Assembly (NCBI RefSeq): GCF_017810075.1
Contig: NZ_JADNYK010000005.1
Coordinates: 248,001-312,000 of the forward strand
Source: Pseudozobellia sp. WGM2
GTDB lineage: Bacteria > Bacteroidota > Bacteroidia > Flavobacteriales > Flavobacteriaceae
Direction: 5' to 3'
DNA length: 64,000 nt
The notes beneath the pieces are model-generated. The model did not search any database. It was given only the letters and a program-made list of their open reading frames with translations, and was not told the DNA's origin. Position 1 is the stretch's first letter, and each line of letters begins with the position of its first letter. Shown in pieces: positions 37,914-47,406 of this stretch. The translations under genes were made by a program, and so were the position numbers.

Positions 37914-39389
37914 ATGAAACAATTTCTTTATTTCATATTACTTGGCGGTTTGGTCCTTTCCTGCAAAAATAATGGGGGCAAAAGTGAAGAATCAACACAA
38001 AAAATCGCAGATCAAAACAGACGGCCGAATATCATTTATATTTTGGCAGATGACTTAGGTTATGGTGATTTAAGTGTTTATGGTCAAGATAAATTCAGTA
38101 CGCCCAATATCGATAAATTGGCAAAAGAGGGCATGCTTTTTACCCAGCATTATTCCGGCAGTACGGTGTGCGCCCCTTCAAGATCGGCCTTGCTGACCGG
38201 TATGCATACGGGCCATACGGTAGTAAGGGGAAATAAAGAGATAATGCCAGAAGGGCAATACCCTATTCCTGATAATACCTATACCCTAGCCGAAGCAATT
38301 AAAAAGGCGGGTTATACAACGGGTGCTTTTGGTAAATGGGGATTAGGTTTTCCGGGTTCGGAGGGCGACCCCATTAATCAGGGTTTTGATACCTTTTTCG
38401 GATATAATTGCCAAAGGCTGGGACATAATTATTATCCAAGGCACCTTTGGTCAAATTCAGATTCCTTGGTTTTAAAGAACAATGAAGGAAAAAGTAAGGG
38501 CACCTATGCCCCTGAACTCATTCATGAAAAAACTTTGGATTTTATAGAGAACAACAAAGACAATCCATTTTTTCTGTACGTGGCCTCTATCATACCCCAC
38601 GCTGAATTGGCAGCTCCAGAGTCGGTTATGGAAAAGTATCGGGGTAAATTTCCTCCTGAAAAAGCTTACCAAGGGGTAGACGACGGACCTGAATATAGAA
38701 CAGGACCTTATGAATCGCAAAAAGAAACACATGCGGCATTTGTTTCCATGGTGCATATACTAGACCAACAAGTGGGAGAAATTGTTTCCAAGCTTGAGGA
38801 CCTGGGTTTAGCGGATAATACGTTGATTATTTTTACATCGGATAATGGTCCGCATACCGAAGGTGGTGCAGACCCCGATTATTTTGATAGCAACGGACCT
38901 TTGAGAGGAACCAAAAGAGATTTGTACGAAGGGGGAATACGCGTACCGATGATTGCCAAATGGCCCAATAAAGTTGAAGCCGGAACCGAAACTGATCATA
39001 TTTCTGCCTTTTGGGACGTATTTCCTACATTTTCGGAAATAGCAGGCTTACAGAAACCGGAAGATATAGACGGTATCTCATTTCTGCCCACCTTACTCGG
39101 CAATCAAAGTGAGCAGAAGAATCACCAATATTTGTACTGGGAGTTTCATGAAAAAGGGGGGAGGCAAGCCATACGTAAAGGAGACTGGAAAGCCGTAAAA
39201 TATAATGTCTTCGATGCTGAAAACTCTCCTTTACAGCTGTACGATTTATCTAAAGATATTTCAGAGCAAAATGACATAGCAAACGAACATCCCGAAGTGG
39301 TAAAAGAAATGGAGCAGCTTTTTGCTCAGGCAAGAACGCCCTCAGAAGTATTTACCTTTAATCAAGGTACTTACTTGAATATAGAATAA
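37914..39389 (+). CDS. Sulfatase, lipoprotein (Cys-type, family S1)
   Basis: The chosen ATG at 37914 puts a lipobox LGGLVLSC (Cys17) at the start; a TTG 54 bases upstream would run through the hairpin and lacks a signal peptide. The sulfatase motif is C-A-P-S-R with Cys86. ILADDLGYGD and TSDNGPHTEGGADPD supply metal and substrate contacts. It resembles the next sulfatase very closely over its whole length, a local duplication. It is the first enzyme gene after susD. Confidence 0.94.
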   Translation: MKQFLYFILLGGLVLSCKNNGGKSEESTQKIADQNRRPNIIYILADDLGYGDLSVYGQDKFSTPNIDKLAKEGMLFTQHYSGSTVCAPSRSALLTGMHTGHTVVRGNKEIMPEGQYPIPDNTYTLAEAIKKAGYTTGAFGKWGLGFPGSEGDPINQGFDTFFGYNCQRLGHNYYPRHLWSNSDSLVLKNNEGKSKGTYAPELIHEKTLDFIENNKDNPFFLYVASIIPHAELAAPESVMEKYRGKFPPEKAYQGVDDGPEYRTGPYESQKETHAAFVSMVHILDQQVGEIVSKLEDLGLADNTLIIFTSDNGPHTEGGADPDYFDSNGPLRGTKRDLYEGGIRVPMIAKWPNKVEAGTETDHISAFWDVFPTFSEIAGLQKPEDIDGISFLPTLLGNQSEQKNHQYLYWEFHEKGGRQAIRKGDWKAVKYNVFDAENSPLQLYDLSKDISEQNDIANEHPEVVKEMEQLFAQARTPSEVFTFNQGTYLNIE

Positions 39390-39415
39390 GTAGTGAGTTA
39401 GTTTTAGTTAATATG

Positions 39416-39438
39416 GGGGCTTGCATTAGGTAAGCCCC
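39416..39438 (+). terminator. Hairpin between two tandem sulfatases
   Basis: GGGGCTT pairs with AAGCCCC around a 9-base loop. It is not followed by a T-run, so it may be an RNA-processing or stability element rather than a full terminator. It lies within the 94-base gap between the sulfatase genes. Confidence 0.4.
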
Positions 39439-39483
39439 TCTATGTACTTAATCGAAGAAGCTAACGAAAATTGAAAACTGTAA

Positions 39484-40908
39484 ATGTTAATGTCTATGAA
39501 GGTCAGAAGAATACTGTTATACGTTTTTATAATTTCAACATACTTGAGCGCTTTTGGGCAGAAAAGAAACCAAAACCCAAATAACCCCAATGTTATTTAC
39601 ATTTTGGCGGATGATTTAGGTTACGGAGACTTAAGCTGTTTGGGGCAAACCAAATTTGACACACCCCATATTGATCAACTAGCCCAGAAGGGAATGATTT
39701 TTACCCAGCATTACTCGGGGTCTACGGTTTGTGCGCCCTCGAGGTCTGTTCTAATGACAGGGCAACACACGGGGCACACCCCAATAAGGGGTAATAATGC
39801 CATTGCTTTGCCAAATGAAAGTTTGACCTTGGCTGAAATACTTAAGGCAAAAGGGTACACCACTGGGGCCTTTGGTAAATGGGGACTTGGCAAAGTCGGT
39901 TCTGAAGGTGATCCCTTGCAGCAGGGTTTTGATCGTTTCTATGGATTTAATAACCAGTCTTTGGCTCACAATTACTATCCCTATTTTCTTTGGGACAACG
40001 ATAGTAAAATAGAGCTGACAGCGAACAAAGGCACGAAAATGGGTCAATATGCTCCCGAACTAATTCATAAAAAGGCAATGGAATTTATTGATATCAATAA
40101 AGACAATGCTTTTTTTCTTTATTATCCCAGCATTTTGCCTCATGCTGAGCTCGTGGCCCCAGAAAGGTATATGAAAAAGTTCAGAGGTAAGTTTGGTACG
40201 GAAACACCTTATATTGGGGTTGATGATGGCCCAAGATTTCGCAAGGGCCCCTATGCTTCACAAGAAAACCCACATGCCGCATTTGCGGCCATGATAACAC
40301 TTTTAGATGAGCAAGTGGGTGAAATTGTGGAAAAACTCGAAAAGCTTAAAATTGCCGAAAATACCTTAATAATCTTCACATCCGACAATGGCCCACATAA
40401 AGAAGGCGGTGCTGATCCCGAATTTTTTAATAGCAACGGTCCATTTAAAGGTGTCAAGAGAGACCTTTATGAAGGGGGTATTCATGTGCCTATGATTGCC
40501 TCTTGGCCAAAGAAAATTAAAGCTGGTAGTAAAACCGATCATATTTCCGCCTTTTGGGATATTTTACCTACTTGTGCCGAAATCATTGGTACAGAAAAAC
40601 CCAAAGATATTGATGGGATATCTTTGCTTCCAACACTTTTAGGTAATGAAAACCTACAGCAAAAACACGAATACCTGTATTGGGAGTTCTATGAAAAGAA
40701 AGGCCGTCAAGCCGTTAGAATGGGGGATTGGAAAGGGATAAGGTATGATGTTAAAAAGGGTCCCAATGCGGCTTTAGAATTGTATAATCTCGCTAATGAC
40801 AAAGGTGAGACAACTGATGTCTCTAAGGAAAATTCAAAAATTGTCGCGCAAATAATGAAAATAATCGAAGAAGCCCACGACCCTTCTGAAATTTATAATT
40901 TTAATTGA
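39484..40908 (+). CDS. Sulfatase, periplasmic (Cys-type, family S1), tandem paralog
   Basis: This 474-residue sulfatase has C-A-P-S-R at about residues 83-87 and ILADDLGYGD, like the gene before it. Long stretches match its neighbour (for example KRDLYEGGI, DHISAFWD, LYWEF). It carries a signal peptide ending in LSAFGQ. Three in-frame ATG codons lie within 13 bases (39484, 39490, 39496); the last gives the most typical signal peptide. It overlaps neither neighbour. Confidence 0.94.
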   Translation: MLMSMKVRRILLYVFIISTYLSAFGQKRNQNPNNPNVIYILADDLGYGDLSCLGQTKFDTPHIDQLAQKGMIFTQHYSGSTVCAPSRSVLMTGQHTGHTPIRGNNAIALPNESLTLAEILKAKGYTTGAFGKWGLGKVGSEGDPLQQGFDRFYGFNNQSLAHNYYPYFLWDNDSKIELTANKGTKMGQYAPELIHKKAMEFIDINKDNAFFLYYPSILPHAELVAPERYMKKFRGKFGTETPYIGVDDGPRFRKGPYASQENPHAAFAAMITLLDEQVGEIVEKLEKLKIAENTLIIFTSDNGPHKEGGADPEFFNSNGPFKGVKRDLYEGGIHVPMIASWPKKIKAGSKTDHISAFWDILPTCAEIIGTEKPKDIDGISLLPTLLGNENLQQKHEYLYWEFYEKKGRQAVRMGDWKGIRYDVKKGPNAALELYNLANDKGETTDVSKENSKIVAQIMKIIEEAHDPSEIYNFN

Positions 40909-40928
40909 TTTTAAATAATTGTAGTAAA

Positions 40929-42521
40929 ATGTACAGATTGGCCGTAAAGTTTCTTGCCATTCTTCTCTTTGGATTCTCACTATCGGTCTATGCTCAATCA
41001 AAACGTACTGATTCTGACACCGGAAACCGACCTAACATCATTTTGATTTACGCAGATGACCTTGGTATAGGTCTGTTAGGTCATGAGGGACAGCAAATTA
41101 TTGAAACGCCATATATTAATCAATTGGCCGAAGAGGGAGTTCGGTTTAACAATGCTTACTCCAATATGTTGTGCGCCCCAGCAAGAGCCTCTTTAATTAC
41201 AGGTCTTCACGATTGTCACTCGAAAGCCTTTGAGATTACACCTGGGGGAATTTACAAGAAAATAAGTACACAAGAATTAAACAAAGACCAAATTGAGGGG
41301 AAAATTGATGAAGCCTTTTCCCCAATTTCTGCAGACCAGGTTTTTTTGGGGCAAATAGCACAAGAAACGGGCTACAGAACGGGCCAAATAGGTAAATTGG
41401 AATGGGGCTTTTCAGCTACCGACCTGCAAATGAAAAGACATGGTTGGGATTACTATTATGGTTATTTAGATCATGTTAGGGCCCATGGTTTTTACCCTCC
41501 TTTTTTATTCGAAAATGGAAATTTAGTTCCGATAGAGGGAAACACTTTGGCCAATTGTGGAAAGTCTGGCGAACCTGAGAGCATTGAAAATAGAGAGAAA
41601 CGAAACAATAGGGAGGGAAAGATTCAATATTCTCAAAACTTGTTTATGAACAAGGCCTTCGAGTTTATTGAGAAAAATAAAAACGAGCCTTTTTTCCTTT
41701 ATTTTCCAACGCAATTACCGCATGGTCCGGTGGCGATTCCAGAGGTACACCCAGATTTCGTGAACGATGATCGTCTAACACCCATCGAAAAGGAATATGC
41801 CTCCATGGTAAAAATGTTAGATGACAATGTAGGTCAATTGATGCTCAAAGTAAAGCAACTCGGTATAGATGATAATACCATTATCATTTTTACTGCTGAT
41901 AACGGTCACGAGATTTATTATGCCCAAGAAGGGAGAATTACAAAGCCATATTCCAACAGCTCTACCGGAGAGCTTTTTGACAATCTAAAGCACAAGTATT
42001 ACAGTCATTTGTCAGGTGATGTTTTTAACGGCAATGGGGGGCGTGCAGGTTTAAAAAGAAGTAATTTACAAGGGGGCATACAGGTGCCGTTAATCGTAAG
42101 GTGGCCTAAAAGGTTAAAAAGAGGTAGCGTGAGTAATAAACTCATTGCCAATTACGATTTGCTGCCGACATTGGTAGAGATAACTGGCTTTAAAGGAAAA
42201 GTTACTGTTGATGGTCTTTCTTTTTACGATGAACTGGTCGGTAAGAGACATAAGAAAGAGTACCGTACGGTGGTTTACTCGTCATACACCGGCCCCGCCT
42301 TGATAACTAATGACGGTTGGAAGATAAGAACAGATTTAAAAGAAAATTTCTTTGAGTTGTTTTATCTGCCAGAAGACTTTAAAGAAGAAAATGATTTAAG
42401 TAAACAACATCCGCAAAAACTGCAGAACCTAAAAGAACAATTGTTAATGGCTTGTGAGAACGATCTGTATAACGGTCTTTTTACAAACCAAGGTAGTGTG
42501 ATGAAAATTTCAGCTGAATAA
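40929..42521 (+). CDS. Sulfatase, periplasmic (Cys-type, divergent motif CAPAR)
   Basis: ATG 40929 gives a signal peptide ending at SVYAQ. A TTG at 40905 would overlap the previous gene's stop and is rejected. The active-site motif is C-A-P-A-R (Cys82); Ala in place of Ser is allowed in the family pattern. Metal-binding LIYADDLGIGLLGHEGQQ and TADNGHEIYYAQEG are present. The long segments around residues 95-130 (ITPGGIYKK and following) make it distinct from the two sulfatases before it. Confidence 0.92.
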   Translation: MYRLAVKFLAILLFGFSLSVYAQSKRTDSDTGNRPNIILIYADDLGIGLLGHEGQQIIETPYINQLAEEGVRFNNAYSNMLCAPARASLITGLHDCHSKAFEITPGGIYKKISTQELNKDQIEGKIDEAFSPISADQVFLGQIAQETGYRTGQIGKLEWGFSATDLQMKRHGWDYYYGYLDHVRAHGFYPPFLFENGNLVPIEGNTLANCGKSGEPESIENREKRNNREGKIQYSQNLFMNKAFEFIEKNKNEPFFLYFPTQLPHGPVAIPEVHPDFVNDDRLTPIEKEYASMVKMLDDNVGQLMLKVKQLGIDDNTIIIFTADNGHEIYYAQEGRITKPYSNSSTGELFDNLKHKYYSHLSGDVFNGNGGRAGLKRSNLQGGIQVPLIVRWPKRLKRGSVSNKLIANYDLLPTLVEITGFKGKVTVDGLSFYDELVGKRHKKEYRTVVYSSYTGPALITNDGWKIRTDLKENFFELFYLPEDFKEENDLSKQHPQKLQNLKEQLLMACENDLYNGLFTNQGSVMKISAE

Positions 42522-42547
42522 TAGATGATTCAAAAAACTTCAAGTCG

Positions 42548-44083
42548 ATGAAACAGATACTTCTAATTATTCTTCTAGTATTCGATTCTATATCTGTAAT
42601 TGGTCAAGAAACTGTGTTAGAGGTTGAGGTAGATTGCTCTGAAGAATATCAAACTATACACAATTTTGCAGCTTCCGATGCTTGGGCCGCTCAATTTACA
42701 GGTCTTTGGCCGAATGAGAAAAGAACCCAAATGGCAGATTGGTTGTTCAGTATGAAAGCCGATTCACTTGGTTCCCCCTTAGGTATAGGCCTCAGCGCTT
42801 GGCGTTTTAATATAGGTGCAGGCAGCGCAAAGCAAGACACAAGCGGAATTAAAGATCAGTGGAGAAGGGCAGAGGGGTTTTTGAACGATGATGATACCTA
42901 TGATTGGACCAAACAACAAGGGCAGCAGTGGTTTTTACAAGCCGCTAAGCTTAGGGGTGTAACTCAATTTATTGCGTTTGTTAATAGTCCACCTGTTCAA
43001 CTAACTAGAAATAATCGGGCACATTCAACTGATGGATTGCAGTCTAATTTACCAAAAGAGAACTATAGAGATTATGCCAATTTTCTAGCAAATGTAGTTC
43101 AGCACTTTAGCGATAGTCTAGATATTAAATTTAAGTATTTAAGCCCGTTCAATGAGCCCCAATGGGAGTGGAAAGGTGGACAAGAAGGCTCACCTTGGAA
43201 CAATAATGAATTGGCCAGCGCCACTAAAGTGATAGATTCTGTTTTCTTGAAGCGAAAGCTGAACACCCAACTAGAGATAACGGAAGCAGGTGCAATAGAT
43301 TATTTAACAGGAAGGAAGAAGAAATTCGCCAACAGAAGCAATCAAATTGAAGTGTTCTACAATCCTGATAGTCCACACTACATTGGAAAGTTAAAATCAT
43401 TGGCGCCCAAAGTAGCTGCGCATAGTTATTTCACTACGTGGGATATCGAAAAATTAAAAAACGAACGTCTTAAAATAAAGGAGAAGCTTGATAAATATCT
43501 CTCATTGGAATATTGGATGAGCGAGTATTGTATTCTAGAAAATAATGAAGAGATAAAGGGTAAAGGTAGAGATTTAGGTATGGCTACCGCCCTATATGTG
43601 GCACGTTTAATTCATGCAGATCTTACCATTGCCAATGCCAGTGCTTGGCATTGGTGGCTGGCTATGAGTCCCTATGATTTTAAAGATGGTCTAATTTACC
43701 ATGATAAGAATGTGGCTGATGGAGCTATGTACGATTCTAAACTACTATGGGGATTCGGCAATTATTCAAGATTTGTTAGACCGTACGCCAAAAGAATAAA
43801 AGTACATTATCCTGATAACAATAGTTTAAATAATTTAAAAAACGGGGTGCTTATTTCTGCTTATAAGAATCAAGATGGCAGTATTGCCATGGTTCTTGTC
43901 AATCAGAAGAAGGAACACATCAAGGTAAGTCCAAAAATAAATGGTATGCCTATGAAGAATTTTGAAAAATTCGTAACCGATAAGAAAACCAATCTAAGTT
44001 TGGTCAACAATGAGATGACCGAGAATAAGGCTATAACCTTAAATCCTCGTTCGATTACCACATTGGTTTTTCAAAAGGAGTAG
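42548..44083 (+). CDS. GH30-like secreted glycoside hydrolase
   Basis: This 511-residue protein has a signal peptide ending near SVIGQ and a clan-A TIM barrel followed by a beta-sandwich. The likely acid/base is Glu203 in SPFNEPQWEW and the likely nucleophile is Glu326 in WMSEYCILE. GIGLSAWRFNIGAGS and FVNSPPVQLTRNN match a GH30 group I associate with beta-1,6-galactanase-like enzymes. If so it would cut a beta-galactan backbone once sulfate is removed, but the substrate is inference. Confidence 0.8.
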   Translation: MKQILLIILLVFDSISVIGQETVLEVEVDCSEEYQTIHNFAASDAWAAQFTGLWPNEKRTQMADWLFSMKADSLGSPLGIGLSAWRFNIGAGSAKQDTSGIKDQWRRAEGFLNDDDTYDWTKQQGQQWFLQAAKLRGVTQFIAFVNSPPVQLTRNNRAHSTDGLQSNLPKENYRDYANFLANVVQHFSDSLDIKFKYLSPFNEPQWEWKGGQEGSPWNNNELASATKVIDSVFLKRKLNTQLEITEAGAIDYLTGRKKKFANRSNQIEVFYNPDSPHYIGKLKSLAPKVAAHSYFTTWDIEKLKNERLKIKEKLDKYLSLEYWMSEYCILENNEEIKGKGRDLGMATALYVARLIHADLTIANASAWHWWLAMSPYDFKDGLIYHDKNVADGAMYDSKLLWGFGNYSRFVRPYAKRIKVHYPDNNSLNNLKNGVLISAYKNQDGSIAMVLVNQKKEHIKVSPKINGMPMKNFEKFVTDKKTNLSLVNNEMTENKAITLNPRSITTLVFQKE

Positions 44084-44107
44084 TAGCTAGATTATAAGAA
44101 GAAATAT

Positions 44108-45655
44108 ATGCTTGAGAAAAATACATCTAAAATAAAATTACTTGCTGTTAGTGTGCTGGCACTTGTAACTTACAGCATATGTCTTGGTCAAGAGCTCAAG
44201 CCAGCAGCCATATTTTCTGATCATATGGTTCTTCAGCGAGACGTGCCAATTCCTGTTTGGGGCGCTGCTAAACCAAATGAGAGTATTACGGTAACATTAA
44301 ATGGAGAGACCGCTTTCACTACGAGTGATTCAGAGGGGAAGTGGAAAGTTGAACTAGCTCCTTTAAAAGCTGCCAAAGAGTCTTTGGTCATGACCATAAT
44401 GGGAAGCTCTAAAATAGTTTTTAAAGATGTGGTGGTAGGAGAAGTATGGATTTGCTCAGGGCAGTCCAACATGCAATTTGCAACCGCTCAAGTACCAGAA
44501 TTAGAAGCCTTGCTTCTTGAGACAAAAAACATACGGAGTTTTGAGGTTAAGAGAACCGTTTCTTTTAAGGAAGAAGAGAACGTTATAGGCAACTGGCAGG
44601 CGGTACCACCCAAAAGTGCCGTAGCTTTTGGGTTTGCCTATTTTCTGGAAGATGTCACCGACATACCTATAGGCATTATACATACTTCATGGGGCAGTTC
44701 ATCTCTTGAGGCTTGGATGCCGCGAAAAATGGAAGATGAACTACCCTATTTTAAAGAGTTGATGCGAGACTTCGATGCCGACACTATAACGAAAGCAAGA
44801 ATCAAAAAAGCTTTAAATAGCAAAGAAGGTTGGACTAATAAGGAAGATATTTTCATGAGGCGGCAGCCCAATATTTTGTTCAATGCCATGATGAAACCTA
44901 TAGCACCCTATGCCTGTAGAGGCTTAGTGTGGTACCAAGGAGAGCGTAATACCCGATATTTATCGGGTGTACCGGAAGTTGATGATGAAAATTGGTTTCA
45001 TAGGGTGATAGGTATGAAGGAATATGGGGAAGTTTTAAAGTTGTGGATTCAAAATTATAGGGATTTATGGCAAAACGATCAGATGCACTTTTCGATTGTA
45101 ATGTTACCTGGGTATGGAAAAGGCATCCACCGAAAACCTAAAATCGATTTCGAAAGTCCTACGGAACCTTCTTGGGCATGGATGCGTGAATCACAAATGA
45201 AAGTGTTGGAATTAGCCCATGCAAATATTGCCAATACCATCGATTTAGGAGATGCGAAGAATATTCATCCTAAAGATAAATTGCCCATAGGGCAGCGACT
45301 GGCGTTGTTAGCAAGAAAGTACACCTTAAATGAGCCTATTGTGGCCGACGGACCAAAGTTTGAAAATGTCGAAATAAAAAATAATAGGTTGGTCGTTCAT
45401 TTTAAGAATGCCGAATATTTAAAAACAACAGATGGTAATAGTCCTCAAGGTTTCTGGATTTCCGCTAATGAGATTAACTGGAAAAAAGCGAATGCTAAAA
45501 TTATAGGAACCTCTGTAGCGCTTCAAGCCAGAAATATCAAAAAACCTAAATATGTTCGATACGCCTTTGCTGGCAAACCTGTAGTTAATTTGGTCAACGA
45601 AGCCAACTTGCCGGCATATCCATTCCGAACAGATGAAAATGATATCGAGTTCTAA
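44108..45655 (+). CDS. SASA-type sialate O-acetylesterase-like carbohydrate esterase
   Basis: This 515-residue protein has a signal peptide ending near SICLG. The SGNH-type nucleophile is Ser120 in ICSGQSNMQF, and a catalytic Asp-x-x-His site in the block DLGDAKNIHPKD places the His near residue 387. The N-terminal beta-sandwich (AAIFSDHMVLQRDVPIPVWG) is typical of the family. It would remove acetyl groups from the glycan. The name sialate reflects the family and does not imply sialic acid here. Confidence 0.87.
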   Translation: MLEKNTSKIKLLAVSVLALVTYSICLGQELKPAAIFSDHMVLQRDVPIPVWGAAKPNESITVTLNGETAFTTSDSEGKWKVELAPLKAAKESLVMTIMGSSKIVFKDVVVGEVWICSGQSNMQFATAQVPELEALLLETKNIRSFEVKRTVSFKEEENVIGNWQAVPPKSAVAFGFAYFLEDVTDIPIGIIHTSWGSSSLEAWMPRKMEDELPYFKELMRDFDADTITKARIKKALNSKEGWTNKEDIFMRRQPNILFNAMMKPIAPYACRGLVWYQGERNTRYLSGVPEVDDENWFHRVIGMKEYGEVLKLWIQNYRDLWQNDQMHFSIVMLPGYGKGIHRKPKIDFESPTEPSWAWMRESQMKVLELAHANIANTIDLGDAKNIHPKDKLPIGQRLALLARKYTLNEPIVADGPKFENVEIKNNRLVVHFKNAEYLKTTDGNSPQGFWISANEINWKKANAKIIGTSVALQARNIKKPKYVRYAFAGKPVVNLVNEANLPAYPFRTDENDIEF

Positions 45656-45808
45656 ATAGGATTAAATTTATTGATGTACTTCTGGTAACCGGAACGGGCA
45701 AAGTAATACCCTAAATGGTAGTTTTTTGGTTTGGTTTCAAAATACTGAAATTTTTTTAACCGGTTGATAAGAGAGATTTAATAATGAGCTAAATAACCAA
45801 GTGAAACA

Positions 45809-47401
45809 ATGATGTTCAGAAAATTACTTTTCCTATTTCTTTTACATTTTACCCTAGGAGTATTCTGCCAAAATATGGGCGCTACGAATGCCCCCAATAT
45901 TCTATTTATACTCGCCGATGATTTGGGTTATACCGATTTGAGCTGCATGGGAAGTACTTTCTACGAGACGCCGCATATTGATAGAATTGCCAATGAGGGT
46001 ACAATCTTTACCAATGGGTACGCCGCAAGTAGGGTCTGTAGCCCTTCACGAGCTACTATTATGACAGGCAAATTTACGGCCCGACATGATATTACGGTCC
46101 ATATTGGTTCCCCTTCAGGTGAAGCGTGGCGCAAGCGAAATAGGTTTACAAAACTGCTTCCCGCTGAATATACCCATCATTTGCGGCATGAGTATATAAC
46201 ACTTCCCGAAGCCTTGAAAAAGGTTGGATATCAAACATTTTTTGCAGGAAAATGGCATCTAGGGGATAAAGGTTCTTGGCCTGAAGATCATGGTTTTGAC
46301 ATTAATGTGGGCGGGTGGACTTCCGGTGGACCTCGAGGAGGTTTTTTTTCCCCTTACCAAAATCCGAATTTAGAGAATAAAAAAGATGGTGAAAACCTTT
46401 CGCATAGATTGGCAGAGGAAACCGTAGCCTTTATTCAGAACAATAATCCTCACAAAACGGGTAAGCCATTTTTTGCCTTTCTCTCTTTTTATGCGGTGCA
46501 TTCTCCCATTCAGACTTCCCAGGATAAATGGAAAAAATATCGTGATAAGGCGGTAAAACAAGGTGTGGCTGAATCGGCTTATGAAATGGGAAAGTTTTTG
46601 CCGATTCGTCAAACTCAGGACAACCCAGTCTATGCAGGTTTGGTTGAACAAATGGACGAGGGTGTTGGTAAAGTTCTCAATGCACTAGATGAATTGGGGC
46701 TAGAGAAGAACACCATAATTGTATTCACCTCGGATAATGGAGGTGTAGCAGCAGGTGATAATTTTTCTACCAGTAATAAACCTTTACGGGCCGGTAAGGG
46801 CTATCAATTCGAAGGTGGTATTCGAGAACCTTATTTCATAAAAGTACCTGGACTTTCTAAAGGAGGCGAAAAGATTGATTACCCCGTATGCGGCGCTGAT
46901 TTTTATCCTACTTTATTAGACTTGGCAGGGGTCGAAAAACTACCTGATGAACATAAAGATGGTATAAGCCTGCTTCCACTTGTGAAAGGAGCAAACCTAC
47001 CGGAACGATCTTTGATTTGGCATTTTCCCCATTACGGAAACCAAGGAGGAGAACCATCTTCAATCATTCGGCGAGGCGATTTTAAACTTATTTATTACCA
47101 CGAAGACGGACGAAAAGAATTATACGACTTAAAGAAAGATTTGGGCGAAACAACCAATCTGTCAAAGGAAAATCTTGACAAGGTCGAACAATTAGAAACA
47201 GAACTGTTTGGGTATTTGACAGAGGTAGGCGCCAAGTATGCAACGCCTGACCCCGCATACAGTGAATCGGCAGCTCGGGCTTTTCTGCATAAAATGAGAT
47301 ATGAAAAAATGCCTGCCCTTGAAAGACAACGATTAGAAATTTTATCTAAAGATTTTAAACCCAACGCTGATTGGTGGGGCAGTATGACCACCCTAGATTA
47401 A
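45809..47401 (+). CDS. Sulfatase, periplasmic (Cys-type, family S1)
   Basis: This 530-residue sulfatase has C-S-P-S-R at residues 77-81, FILADDLGYTDLSCMGST and TSDNGGVAAGDN. The signal peptide ends near GVFCQ. It has a longer C-terminal tail (to SESAARAFLHKMRYEKMPAL) than the other sulfatases here. A 153-base gap separates it from the esterase; no clear promoter was found there. GH97 follows 5 bases later. Confidence 0.94.
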   Translation: MMFRKLLFLFLLHFTLGVFCQNMGATNAPNILFILADDLGYTDLSCMGSTFYETPHIDRIANEGTIFTNGYAASRVCSPSRATIMTGKFTARHDITVHIGSPSGEAWRKRNRFTKLLPAEYTHHLRHEYITLPEALKKVGYQTFFAGKWHLGDKGSWPEDHGFDINVGGWTSGGPRGGFFSPYQNPNLENKKDGENLSHRLAEETVAFIQNNNPHKTGKPFFAFLSFYAVHSPIQTSQDKWKKYRDKAVKQGVAESAYEMGKFLPIRQTQDNPVYAGLVEQMDEGVGKVLNALDELGLEKNTIIVFTSDNGGVAAGDNFSTSNKPLRAGKGYQFEGGIREPYFIKVPGLSKGGEKIDYPVCGADFYPTLLDLAGVEKLPDEHKDGISLLPLVKGANLPERSLIWHFPHYGNQGGEPSSIIRRGDFKLIYYHEDGRKELYDLKKDLGETTNLSKENLDKVEQLETELFGYLTEVGAKYATPDPAYSESAARAFLHKMRYEKMPALERQRLEILSKDFKPNADWWGSMTTLD

Positions 47402-47406
47402 AGAAA

